In this document: positions 54,985-64,000 of the stretch, piece after piece
How the letters are laid out: each line of letters starts with the position of its first letter
Numbering within the stretch: position 1 is the first letter of the stretch
NCBI RefSeq assembly: GCF_002104995.1
Contig: NW_024468252.1
Span: 992,001-1,056,000, forward strand
DNA length: 64,000 nucleotides
Direction: 5' to 3'
From: Linderina pennispora
Lineage: Eukaryota > Kickxellomycota > Kickxellomycetes > Kickxellales > Kickxellaceae
Notes under the pieces: model-generated
The model's input: only the letters and a program-made list of their open reading frames with translations
Database searches by the model: none
What the model was told of the DNA's origin: nothing
Position numbers and translations under genes: made by a program

Positions 54985-57900
54985 ATGAGTGTCGCCAAGC
55001 CGCGGCGGATAGGCTTATATGTAAGCATACAGCGAAGCGTGTTTGTGAATGGCACCAAATTCAGCAAAAAGCAGAAACAGCAAAGAGTAAAATTCCTCCA
55101 TGCCTTGTAGCAATTGGGCGACCTCTTGGGGCGGGGGTCGGCAGGAACGGTGTACCGTGGCCTGAATTGGCGGACAGGCGAGGTGGTGGCAGTGAAGCAG
55201 TTCCACATTGACGGGTTTGCATCGACGTCGGACGCGGAGGGGGCATTGAAGGAGATAGACATGCTGAAGAGCCTGCGACACGCCAACATAGTGAAGTACG
55301 TCGGGTACGAGCAGTCGGAGAACGAGCTGAGCATCGTGCTGGAATACTGCGAGGGCGGGTCATTGCAGCACCTACTGCGCAAGTTCGGGAAGCTGCCGGA
55401 GAACCTGGTGGGGGTTTATGTGGCACAGATTCTGTCTGGGCTGATATACTTGCATGACAATGCGGTGGTGCACCGGGACATCAAGCCGGCGAACCTGCTG
55501 ACGACCAAGGAGGGGAAGGTGAAGCTGGCGGACTTTGGCGTGGCGCGGTTCCACAACGGCAATGCGACGGTGGTTGGGTCGCCGTACTGGATTGCGCCAG
55601 AGGTCATTCAGCTGAACGGGGCGACGGCCGCGTCGGATATCTGGAGCCTGGGGTGCACGATCATCCAGCTAGTGGACGGCAAGGCACCGTACGAGGACCT
55701 ACCGCCCATCAGCGCAATCTTCAAAATCGGCAACGACGAGCACCCGCCGTACCCGTCCAACATCTCGCAGGCAAGTATTGTGCTGAGTGGGGTTTTGTGT
55801 TACTGGCTGATAAAGAGGTGTGAGTCGGGTTTGTTATGTATTGAGCAAAAGGCACAATTGGGAGATCTACCCAGGCTGCATGCATTGATGTATTGCGTAG
55901 CTTATGCGACAACAACAGCGGGGTGAGCAGAACAAACGAAAACACGTTTTGCGTCCCCTCCACTCCGTCGCCATTGGTATTGTGGCAAAGGGGGAGTCTG
56001 CGGGCAGATATCCTGGCTTTATGTTGCTCATGGGGTCGGTGTGGGGAGACCCGTTGAGTAGATCGCAGCAGCCAATGAGCCTGGATGTGTAGAAAGAGAA
56101 AAAAGCAGATCATTTTTTACGATAGCCCGGGGAATAGGCGGCTAAATTGCGAGAGAATTTATCCTTGTAGCCGTTGCAGGATTTCTTGTCGAAATGCCTT
56201 AATCGGGCGCCCGACGGACGGTCGTCGGCACGGGAGCTGGCCAACCACCAGTGGATCCGGTGGTGCCAGGACATGATGAAGATGGACGGGGACTACGAGT
56301 CGAATGTAAAGTACATTTCCGACTGGCACGTAGCCCTGGCAAAGTCGTCGCCGCGGGATGCACTGCGGCATGGGTCGCAGGGGATGGCGGCCAGACAGAT
56401 GAGCAGCACGCCGCTGGGGACCGGGTCGACATACTATGCGCCGTATATGGCCGAGAGTGCAGCGCAGCGCACAGTGTCGTCTATAGCAAAGTACGAGGAG
56501 AACAGCGACGACGACTGGGACAATGCGTTTGAGAACCTGGACGACCTGCAGTTCAAGCGGCGGCCCAAGATCCCGGCATACATAGCAGACAGCACGGCGG
56601 CAAATCCAATCGCTGCTGCAGAGATAGTGCGGCAGCATGCGCTGAGCTTTACGTCGGATATGCAGGGGGAGGAGGCAATACCGCCGGTGGCCGAGCGGTC
56701 GGTGACGCACCCGCGCACTGGGCAGCAGACAGGCAGTCACGTACCAGCGCGAGCGCACACCAGTCCGCCATCGCCCAACATGCGCAAGCGGCGGACGCAG
56801 ACGCACAGCCAGGACGCGATTGAGGTGCCTGGGACACCGGAGGAGGACGAAGACGAGGAGCACGTGCCTGTGGAGGGTGAATATGGGGGAACAGCGGCAG
56901 GGCGGCGTAACTCGACGTCAACAACACAGCGCGCAGCCAAGCGACCGTCGCTGGGGCTAGTGCAGCGGCGGATGTCGACGGTGGATACGGGGCGGCGGGG
57001 GGTGGGCGAGGGCACACGCGGGCGCACGTACAGCTCGCTGTCGCTGGAGACAGCGGATCTGTCAGGTGACCAGTCGGCGTCAGTGGATCGACAGAGTGCG
57101 GTCCGACAGCCGGAACTGGACCGGATCTACGAGAACAAGACGGTGGAGCACGGGCTGCAGCGCGAGGCGGAGCTGAAGTGGATCCGTGAGGTGGCGGGCA
57201 TCATCAACGAGTTCCAGCTGGTGCTGGCAGAGGACACGGTGGTGCAGCGGTGCCGCAGCCTGAATGCGCTGCTGCGCGAGGGCCACGGGGTGGTGGTGGG
57301 CAGCGCCGACTGGCACCTGCGGTATGTGGTGGAGGCGATCAGCCAGTACCGAGCGAACTCGCAGGTGGTGCGGCACCTGTTGCAGGTGGTGCTGCGGCTG
57401 CACCAGGCCAACAAGCGCAGCCTGCGGACTCTGTGCTTGCACGGGCTGCTGCCGCTGGTGCTGCCGATTCTGCAGATGCGGGCACAGCAGGGCGTGCCGA
57501 GCTTCACTGCAGACCACGAGCTGCGCGGCGAGGCGCTGCGTGTGGCAGACCGTGTGTGTCGCGACAAGGACGCGTTGGTGACGCACGCGTTTCTGGCGTG
57601 CGGCGGCGTGACGGCGCTGAGCGATGCGCTGGATGCACTGGCCGACGTGGACGTGGATGTCGGGTGGGCGCAGGTGGTGCGGGTGCTGACGGTGCTGGTG
57701 GGGCTAGTCAGCGATGACTCTCCTGCGCGAGGGCCTGGCGCCCAACGACATCCCCGACATGCTGCTGCACGCGCGCGTCCACGTGGCTCTGGGACGTGTT
57801 GTGGGCAAGTACGGCGCTGCGTGCGTGTCGCCAGCATCGTCACTCTCGTCTGCGTCGAATATATCGGATGCGGTGGCCGACCGGCAGCACCTGAACACGC

Positions 57901-59007
57901 GCGGGGTGCTGGCGGTGGCGAGCCGGCTGCTGTACCGGCTTCGTGACGCTGGGGGACTCGCTGGAGGTGCCGCTGTGCGAATCGCCGGTGCTGCGCAATG
58001 TGCTGCAGTACCTGGTGCGGTACCAGAAGCAGGACATTGTGTTTGTGCTGCATGCAGTGCGGCGGCTGTCCAAGAACCCAAACTGCCTGGACGCATTGGA
58101 CAAGGCTGGGATTTTCGCCACCAGCGCAGCGCTTCTGGAGACGCCAGCGCGCAGCCTGTACTACGACAACATCATCGCGACGCTGGCGCGGCTATGCACG
58201 ATTTCGCTGGCGCGGCTGACCAAAATGGCCACGCAGTACCCGGAGCTGGTGCGGCAGACGATCGAGTACGCCGGGTCGCGCAACTCGCGCACAGCGACCA
58301 CATACGGGCGGCGGCTGATTGTCGAGCTGGCAGGCGGCGGGCGCGAGTGCTGCCGGGTGCTCAGGGAGGCCAATGCCGTGGAGCTGGTCGTCAAGCTGAT
58401 TTCGCGCGAGAAGTGGTGTGCACCGGCCATCCGCGCGCTGGGCGAGTGGACCAAGACCGCCCCCGACGACATCCTGCCGCTGGTCACCAGCACACACACC
58501 AGCGGGGTGTGGGCGGACCTGGTGGGCCCGCTGCTGTGCCTGTCGGCCAGCTCGCCGACGCTGGACGTCTATGCCAGCGCCTTCCTGGCCTTCATGCAGC
58601 TGCGCCCGGCGCCGTTCACGCAGGCCTGTCTGGCCAGCACTTGGGACCCGCAGTCGGCTGGCGTGTGGGGCCGCCTGATGGACCGCTATTTGCAGTGCAG
58701 CGGCCTGAAGCGCAGCGACCGCGTGGCACGCCTGGCGGATGCCTTCGGCCACGTGCGCCTCACCAGCTCCGGCACCACCAACCCCGAGGCCGTGGCCGCC
58801 AACCACCTGTCGCCCACCACGCGCCTGACCTTCCTGCACGTGCTGCATCTGCTCACAACCCACCTGAGCATCCGGGCGCTGGACCTGGTGCCGCGCGCCC
58901 GCGCCTACCGCGACGAGATCCTGGTGGTCAGCCATGCCGACCAGGCGCTGCCAGTACGCAATGCTGCGCGTGAGCTGGCTGCTGTGCTGGAGGACAAGAC
59001 CGCTTGA
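54985..59007 (+). CDS. Septation/cytokinesis protein kinase of Cdc7/SepH (Cdc15) type
   Basis: This Ser/Thr kinase works near the top of the septation initiation network, controlling cytokinesis from the spindle pole body. Exon 1 (54985-55020) is only 12 codons, MSVAKPRRIGLY. After a GTAAGC...TAG intron, exon 2 (55111-55770) starts QLGDLLGRGSAGTVYRGLNW, the glycine-rich loop. It contains AVKQF, HRDIKPANLL, DFGVARF and SPYWIAPEV, so all catalytic motifs are present. A GC-AG intron (55771-56170) is inferred before PLQDFLSKCLNRAPDGRSS, the kinase C-lobe end. A disordered, acidic middle and an armadillo-like C-terminal half follow. Frameshifts near 57712 and 57945 each reflect one surplus base. 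The corrected length is about 1176 residues, in family range. Confidence 0.9.
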
Positions 59008-59042
59008 ATTTTTTCTATTACCTGTCAAATAAAGACTGCTAC

Positions 59043-60312
59043 TCAGCTCGCAGTGAACGCCGCAATGCCGGTGATGGCCCGTCCCAGCGTCAGCAGGTGG
59101 ATGTCGCCGGTGCCCTCGTACGTGTTGGTGACCTCGAGGTTGTTGAGGTGGCGGATGATGTGGAACTCGTCGACGATGCCGTTGCCGCCCAGGATCTCGC
59201 GCATCTGCCGGCTGATGTCGAAGCGCCTTGACGCACGAGTTGCGCTTAATCAGCGAGATCATCTCGACTGCCAGCTGGTCCTTCCTCGATCAGCCGGCCC
59301 ACGCGCAAGCACGCCTGCTGCGCCAGCGCAATCTCGCTATGCGCTGCTGCCAGCTTCGCCTGCACCAGCTGGAACCGCGCCAGCGGCACGCCAAACTGCT
59401 TGCGGTCGAGCGCGTAGTTGCGGGCCACCGTCAGACACGCCTCGGCCGCACCCAGCACGCCCCACGCGATGCCGTAGCGCGCCTTGTTCAGGCAGCTGAA
59501 CGGGCCCTTCAGCCCCGAAACCTCAGGCAGCATGTTCTCCACCGGCACCTCGACGTCGTCCATCTGGATCATGCCGGTAATTGACGCCCGCAGCGCCATC
59601 TTGCCGTCAATCACCGGCGTGCTCAGCCCCTTCATTGAGCGCTCGAGAATGAACCCGCGGATCTTGCCGTTCTCCTCCTGGTTCTTGGCCCACACAATAA
59701 ACACGTCGGCGAATTGGCGAGTTGGTGATCCACATTTTGCTGCCCGACAGCCGGTACACCGAGCCGTCGCGCTTCGCCACCGTCTCCATGCCCGCCGGGT
59801 CGCTGCCGTGGTTCGGCTCCGTCAGGCCAAACGCCCCGATCAGCTCGCCCGACGCCAGCTTCGGCAGATATTTCTCCTTCTGCATCTCCGACCCAAATTC
59901 ATTGATTGGGTGCATCACCAGAGACGACTGCACGCTCATGGCCGACCGGTATCCCGAGTCCACGCGCTCCACCTCGCGCGCCGTCAGACCGTACGCTACG
60001 TGCGATACCCCGGCGCACCCGTATCCGTCGATGGTCGAGCCAAGGAACCCCATCTCGCCCATCTTCCCGCATGATGTTCTTGTCGAACGTCTCCGTGCGC
60101 GTCGCCGTGATCACCCGCGGCAGAAGCCGCTCCTGCGCGTAGCTGTGTGCCGAGTCGCGCACCAGCTTCTCGTCCTCCGTCAGCTGCGAGTCAAGCAGCA
60201 GCGGGTCTTCCCAGTTGTACTTTGCAAACTTGCTTGCGTACATGCGGGTCTGCATCGGCAGACGCAGCGGCGATGCGGCCACGCGCTGCAGCAGGGTGCG
60301 GGAGAGTGCCAT
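59043..60312 (-). CDS. GCDH: Glutaryl-CoA dehydrogenase, mitochondrial
   Basis: This FAD flavoenzyme of the acyl-CoA dehydrogenase superfamily converts glutaryl-CoA to crotonyl-CoA in lysine and tryptophan breakdown. The presequence [20 protein letters not shown] precedes [20 protein letters not shown]. Family blocks follow: [80 protein letters not shown], the C-terminal [20 protein letters not shown], and [10 protein letters not shown] with the catalytic Glu. Four frameshifts (near 60070, 59713, 59285 and 59228) each vanish on removing one base, giving about 421 residues. It ends 36 bases from the convergent kinase gene. Confidence 0.92.
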
Positions 60313-60600
60313 TTTTTGGTTGAAGTGTAAAAGTATCGGTCGTATATATGCTATAAGAAGTGTGGTCTAGCGAAGGAGAAGAACAACGCCATGGGAAAAA
60401 ATGCCCCCCCTATTTATGCTACTGTGCCTGTATGCACGGCGGGGCTGATACAGGGAAGGGCAGGACCGCTAAGGATAGGGGGCTGCTCCTGTGTGTGCAC
60501 GGGGACAGCGCGGAACCGGGCAGTGCCACTCATCCGTGTGAGCGGATTGCCAGTCGTTCGCACGCCGCAGATGCTGCCGGCTCAAATATTACCCACCACG
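60313..60600. other. Spacer between GCDH and the golgin gene
   Basis: This stretch contains the GCDH promoter, with TATATATG-like sequence near 60342-60349 about 30-40 bases before its start codon on the minus strand. No gene is supported. Confidence 0.4.
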
Positions 60601-62407
60601 TCATGTGTTGTTGGACCGGTTACGGCTGGACTCCCGAAGCAGGAACGAGATCCACTGGTCGCTGAACGAGTCCTTGGTCTCGCCCGGCGACTGCGGCGAC
60701 TGCGGCGTACTGCGATGACGGACGGCGGCGGGCGCCCGTCGCCCAGCCTTGCGGATCAGCCCGACCTTCTCCTGCTGCTCCTCCTGAGAACTGCAGGATG
60801 CTGGACATCAGCTGCAGGATTTCGAACCGCTTCGAGTCGCCATACGGCAGCCCCAGGAACCCAACCACCAGATTCGTGATCACGCGCTTGTCCAGGTTAA
60901 AGTCGTTGCTCTCCTCGCGCAGCCGCCGCATGCTCTCGTCCTAGATGCTCCTTCAGCACCACCGTCTCGATGCCGCAGCTTCTCCACCAGCGCCGCCTGC
61001 TCGGTGATCTTCTGCTGGCTCTGCTCTGCCGTCGCCCCGCTCAGCTCAATTCGCCGGAGCCGCAGCTCGGCCTGCTCTGCTCGAGCCACTGCCGCCCGCA
61101 CCTGCTGCGCTCCTGCACGTACCTCCTCGCGCAGCTTCTCCACTGCCACGTCCACGTCTGCGTCGCGTGCTGCCTGCAGGTCCTCCAGCGCGCCTTGCAG
61201 GTTCGTGATCGTCACCAAATGCAGCTCGCGCTCCTCCGCCCACTGCCCCTCCGTGTTCAGCGCCCGGTTTAGCTCCGTCTGTAGCTGCTCCACTCGTGCC
61301 TCCAGCTGTGCGCGCTCCTCGCCCTCCGCAGCCATCCGCGCCTCAGCTGCCGCTAGCTGCCCCGCCTGCTCCTGCCGCCCGCTGCTCGGCCGACTCTGCC
61401 TGCGCTGACAAGTCACTGGACGCCCGCTCACTCGCCTCCTGGCTGTCCCACAGCGCCTGCTTCGTTGCTGCCAGCTGTGCATTCGCCTGCTGCAGTGCCC
61501 CCTCCAGCTCCTTTGCCTTTGCTATTGCCGGCTGCCTCTTGCCTGCGCCAGCTCTGCGCGCAGCCGCTTGACCTGCTCCGAGTCTGCACTCATCTTGGCC
61601 TTGAGCCCGTCCTTCATCTTGCCGATCCGCCCTAGCAGCTCGTCGTAGTCGCGCCCCAGCTCTTCGCGCGCCCCTACCGCCTCTGCTGCCTCCGCCCGTG
61701 CCGCTGCCAGGTCGTCGGCCTGCGCTGCGTGTGCGCTGCGGAGCCGCTCAATTGCGCCTGCGGAATCGTCTCAGGCACTCCCGCTAGTTCCTCCGAGCTG
61801 TTCTCAAGCGCCCGCACGACCGCCGCCTCGATCTCCGCCTGCGCATGCACCCTGTCCTCGAGCTCTGCCTTTGCATCTGCCTTCGCATCTGCCTCAACCT
61901 GCAGCTTTCGATATCTGCTCAGTCCAGCTCCTTAACACGCGCATCATCACCCTGTGTGCTTGTGCACTGTCCTCCCAGTGCTGCCGCACCTGCTCCAGAA
62001 TCTGCGGACTGCCCTCATCCACTGCCACACCAACTGCTGTGGCCAGTTCCAGCGCCGCCGCCTTCCACTGCTCATCACCGCCGTCTGTTTGTGTTTCGGC
62101 AAGCTGGTGCTCCAGCTGTTCGGTCCTTTGCTGTCTGCTCTGCGGCCTTGGCGACTGCCTGGTCGCGCTCCTCCAGTGCTGCGTGGAGCTGCTGTTTGGA
62201 ATCGGCGAGCTGCTGTGCATTCTGCGCATTCTTCTCCTCGAGCTCCTGCTGTGCGGTCTTTAGCTGCGCCTCGCTTTCATTGAACTTCTCCACCTGCTCT
62301 GTAAGCGTGTCGTTCTCCGTTGCCAGCCGCTTCAAGTGGTCGCCGGCCTTGCGCAGCTGCCGCTGTAGCGTTTCTACGCGCTTCTGTAGCTCATCTGCCG
62401 ACACCAT
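60601..62407 (-). CDS. Rud3/GMAP-210-like golgin with C-terminal GRAB domain
   Basis: This coiled-coil tether of the cis-Golgi binds Arf GTPase through its C-terminal GRIP-related (GRAB) domain. The protein starts MVSADELQKRVETLQRQLRK and continues as an almost uninterrupted heptad-rich coiled coil of Glu, Gln, Ala and Leu spread over several frames. The GRAB domain is clear at NLDKRVITNLVVGFLGLPYG and DSKRFEILQLMSSILQFS. After one surplus G at about 60785 it continues EEQQEKVGLIRKAG and ends DQWISFLLRESS, as Rud3 proteins do. At least six frame changes occur, so length (about 600 residues) is approximate. Confidence 0.8.
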
Positions 62408-62535
62408 CGAGTCATAAAAAGTGTTAAAAAAGTGTTGTGCCCAGAGCAAAGAAAAGGAAAGCGTTGGGTGTATTTAAAGGAACAGGAATTAAAACAACGG
62501 ATTTATATCAGGGTCCACTCTAGCATTCGTTCAGC

Positions 62536-63393
62536 TCAAAGCCAGCGCCCGGTGACGGTGTAAATGAAGTTCAGGTAGTTCAGCACGTGTGTGTAGAAGG
62601 CAAAGCCTCCGGTCACAGCACACGTAGCTTCGCCGTGCGCACCGCCGCCGTTGCTCATGACGCCTGCAAAGTACGGCCTGTTGCCATCGTATGCAATCAG
62701 CGGACTGCCCGAATCACCGCTGCACGGCCCGTTGTCGGGAACCAGCGCATTCTCAATGCAGATGCGCGGCCCGTTGCTGTTATCGAAACGTGCTGTGCAG
62801 GTACGTCTCGACCTGGTACTTGCATGGGGCCAGGATTGCCAACCTTGATGACGACCTCCTTCAGCTCCGGTGATACGCTGTAGTAGTCCGTGTAGTTGGT
62901 CATGCCCCAGCCGATGGACCTGACTGGCATGCCTGGGTACAGCCAGCCCCTGTATACGGGCAGTGCACATGCCTTGACCCCGTCCAGCGGTATATCTGGG
63001 ACTTGGATGATGCCAATGTCGTTCTCGAACCGCGACGGGTTGTACTGCGGGTGCAAAAACACATTAGTGGCCGTCTGGAATGTCTGCTGCTCAGACACAT
63101 TGCTGCCGTAGCCGGCCGTGATGTTCTGTGGAGAGTTGACGGTACCTGTAGCCCCCACCAGGCAATGCCCAGCAGTCAAAATGTGGTTCTTGGTGATGAT
63201 TGTGCCAGCACAAGTGTAAGTGCGACCGCCAATGTCGAGCTTAATCACTGACGCAAACTTGTACTTGCCAGCTGCCGCAATATTGCCACCGATGATGCGC
63301 TTTGACAGCTGCGGAGTATCCAGGCTCGTTGCGCTGGGGTAGGCCAAAGGCGGTGGCGACGAGGCAGGTTCCGAAGAGCGTAGAGAGTTTCAT
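62536..63393 (-). CDS. Secreted trypsin-like serine protease (S1 family)
   Basis: This secreted endopeptidase starts with the signal peptide MKLSTLFGTCLVATAFG. A short propeptide ends LSKR just before IIGGN, the usual new N-terminus after activation, here at a Lys-Arg site. The triad is complete: His in LTAGHCLV, Asp in FENDIGIIQV, Ser in CSGDSGSPLI. Three frameshifts (after the signal peptide near 63345, near 62825 and near 62783) each reflect one surplus base. Corrected length is about 284 residues. The S1 pocket residue cannot be assigned with confidence. By family it may act in nutrient acquisition or host interaction; nothing here decides. Confidence 0.9.
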
Positions 63394-64000
63394 TGCCGAA
63401 TATAGCTTGGGGGAAGAGGTAGTTGCTAGGCGTCTATGGACTGTTGTTTGATAATCTCTGCTCCTCATGCCCAACACCCAGTCCTTATATACCGCCTTGA
63501 ACCAACTTCTCCATGGCTAGAGCTGTTTCACAGCAAAATAATCTAGTAAAAATTGCCCGAGGTAGGATCGCCTTCCTCTTCGTTTCCTGCAGGAATATGG
63601 AATCTTTGCATTTAACGCAAGGAGTGTGGTGGAGAAAGGAGCACTTTTGCAAGGATCGTTCCGAATTGCCTTTGTAGAGGGAATCCTTTTGTAAAGAGAA
63701 AATCCCGGTGCTTGGTTTTTATCCGCAGCTGTGTGGCTCGGGGATGTGCATTCATAGGTGTGGCTGGTAGGCTGTCAGTGCGCCAGCTATCCTTATTAAC
63801 GGAGTTTGTATTTTGCCTCATTTCAGCTCCAAGCGTGCCTACAAGAGCCGGACCAATGGGTTTCCTGTTGCCAACACACTTGCCTGCTCCCTCACGAAAA
63901 CACTACAAATCTGCGTATACGGAAAACTACCCATGTCACTTTGCGGCTCCCGTAGGCATGGGGTGAAAATAGGGGCCTCACTACCCGCACTATCGCCTAT
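63394..64000. other. Right-edge intergenic region
   Basis: About 600 bases to the window edge, with the protease promoter expected in the first part. No supported gene, and none that visibly runs off the edge. Confidence 0.45.

Noticed and set aside
1-64000. CRISPR arrays, bacterial operons, insertion sequences, rRNA or tRNA genes
   Set aside because: None was seen by eye; the window is eukaryotic. A tRNA scan could not be run, so absence of tRNAs is not proven.

Overview
The window looks like nuclear DNA of an early-diverging filamentous fungus. Genes are compact, with short GT-AG introns of about 80 to 270 bases (one GC-AG intron is inferred), and the gene set is fungal: Cdc7/SepH-type kinase, Rom-type Rho GEFs, Rud3-like golgin, and GH18 chitinases with a C-terminal chitin-binding domain. 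A Kickxellomycotina affiliation (Coemansia or Linderina type) is my inference, from the F-box/LRR-like proteins and a seven-helix receptor-like locus. No taxonomic search was possible.

Layout. At 1-3769 (minus) a DEP-DH-PH Rho GEF runs off the left edge. At 4549-9942 lie sorting nexin Snx4, mitochondrial release factor 1, an orphan secreted protein, mitochondrial bS16 and Rpb7. At 12.3-24.0 kb are two LRR/F-box-type proteins, MYG1, an HDHD2-like HAD protein, glutaredoxin, Hikeshi/Opi10, an NDUFA4-family subunit and an EXD2-C-terminus-like HNH protein. At 24.2-35.0 kb are a second, larger DEP-DH-PH-CNH Rho GEF with a Gln-rich N-terminus, GINS subunit Psf2, an orphan mitochondrial protein, a NIPA-type magnesium transporter, cytochrome oxidase subunit VIIc/Cox8 and mS45. 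At 36.1-42.2 kb is a tandem array of three GH18 chitinases, the first a pseudogene, followed by a decayed seven-helix receptor-like locus. At 43.8-52.7 kb a single uninterrupted reading frame encodes about 2960 residues: F-box, leucine-rich region, then a very long acidic Glu-Ala-Pro repeat region. At 55-63.4 kb are the Cdc7/SepH kinase, glutaryl-CoA dehydrogenase, a Rud3/GMAP-210-like golgin and a secreted trypsin-like protease.

The genes do not form one pathway. Several encode mitochondrial proteins (mitoribosome, release factor, respiratory subunits, glutaryl-CoA dehydrogenase). Others belong to the cell wall and morphogenesis machinery: two Rho1-type GEFs, a septation kinase and chitinases.

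A caution for the reader: many well-conserved genes (release factor, Snx4, Psf2, glutaryl-CoA dehydrogenase, kinase, protease, both Rho GEFs, golgin) are broken by frameshifts. Wherever the correct frame could be fixed by family knowledge, one surplus base explains the break. Conserved residues continue perfectly in the next frame, so I read these as sequence errors rather than decay. The first chitinase is different: it has a deletion, a small inversion and indels relative to its neighbours, and looks truly broken.
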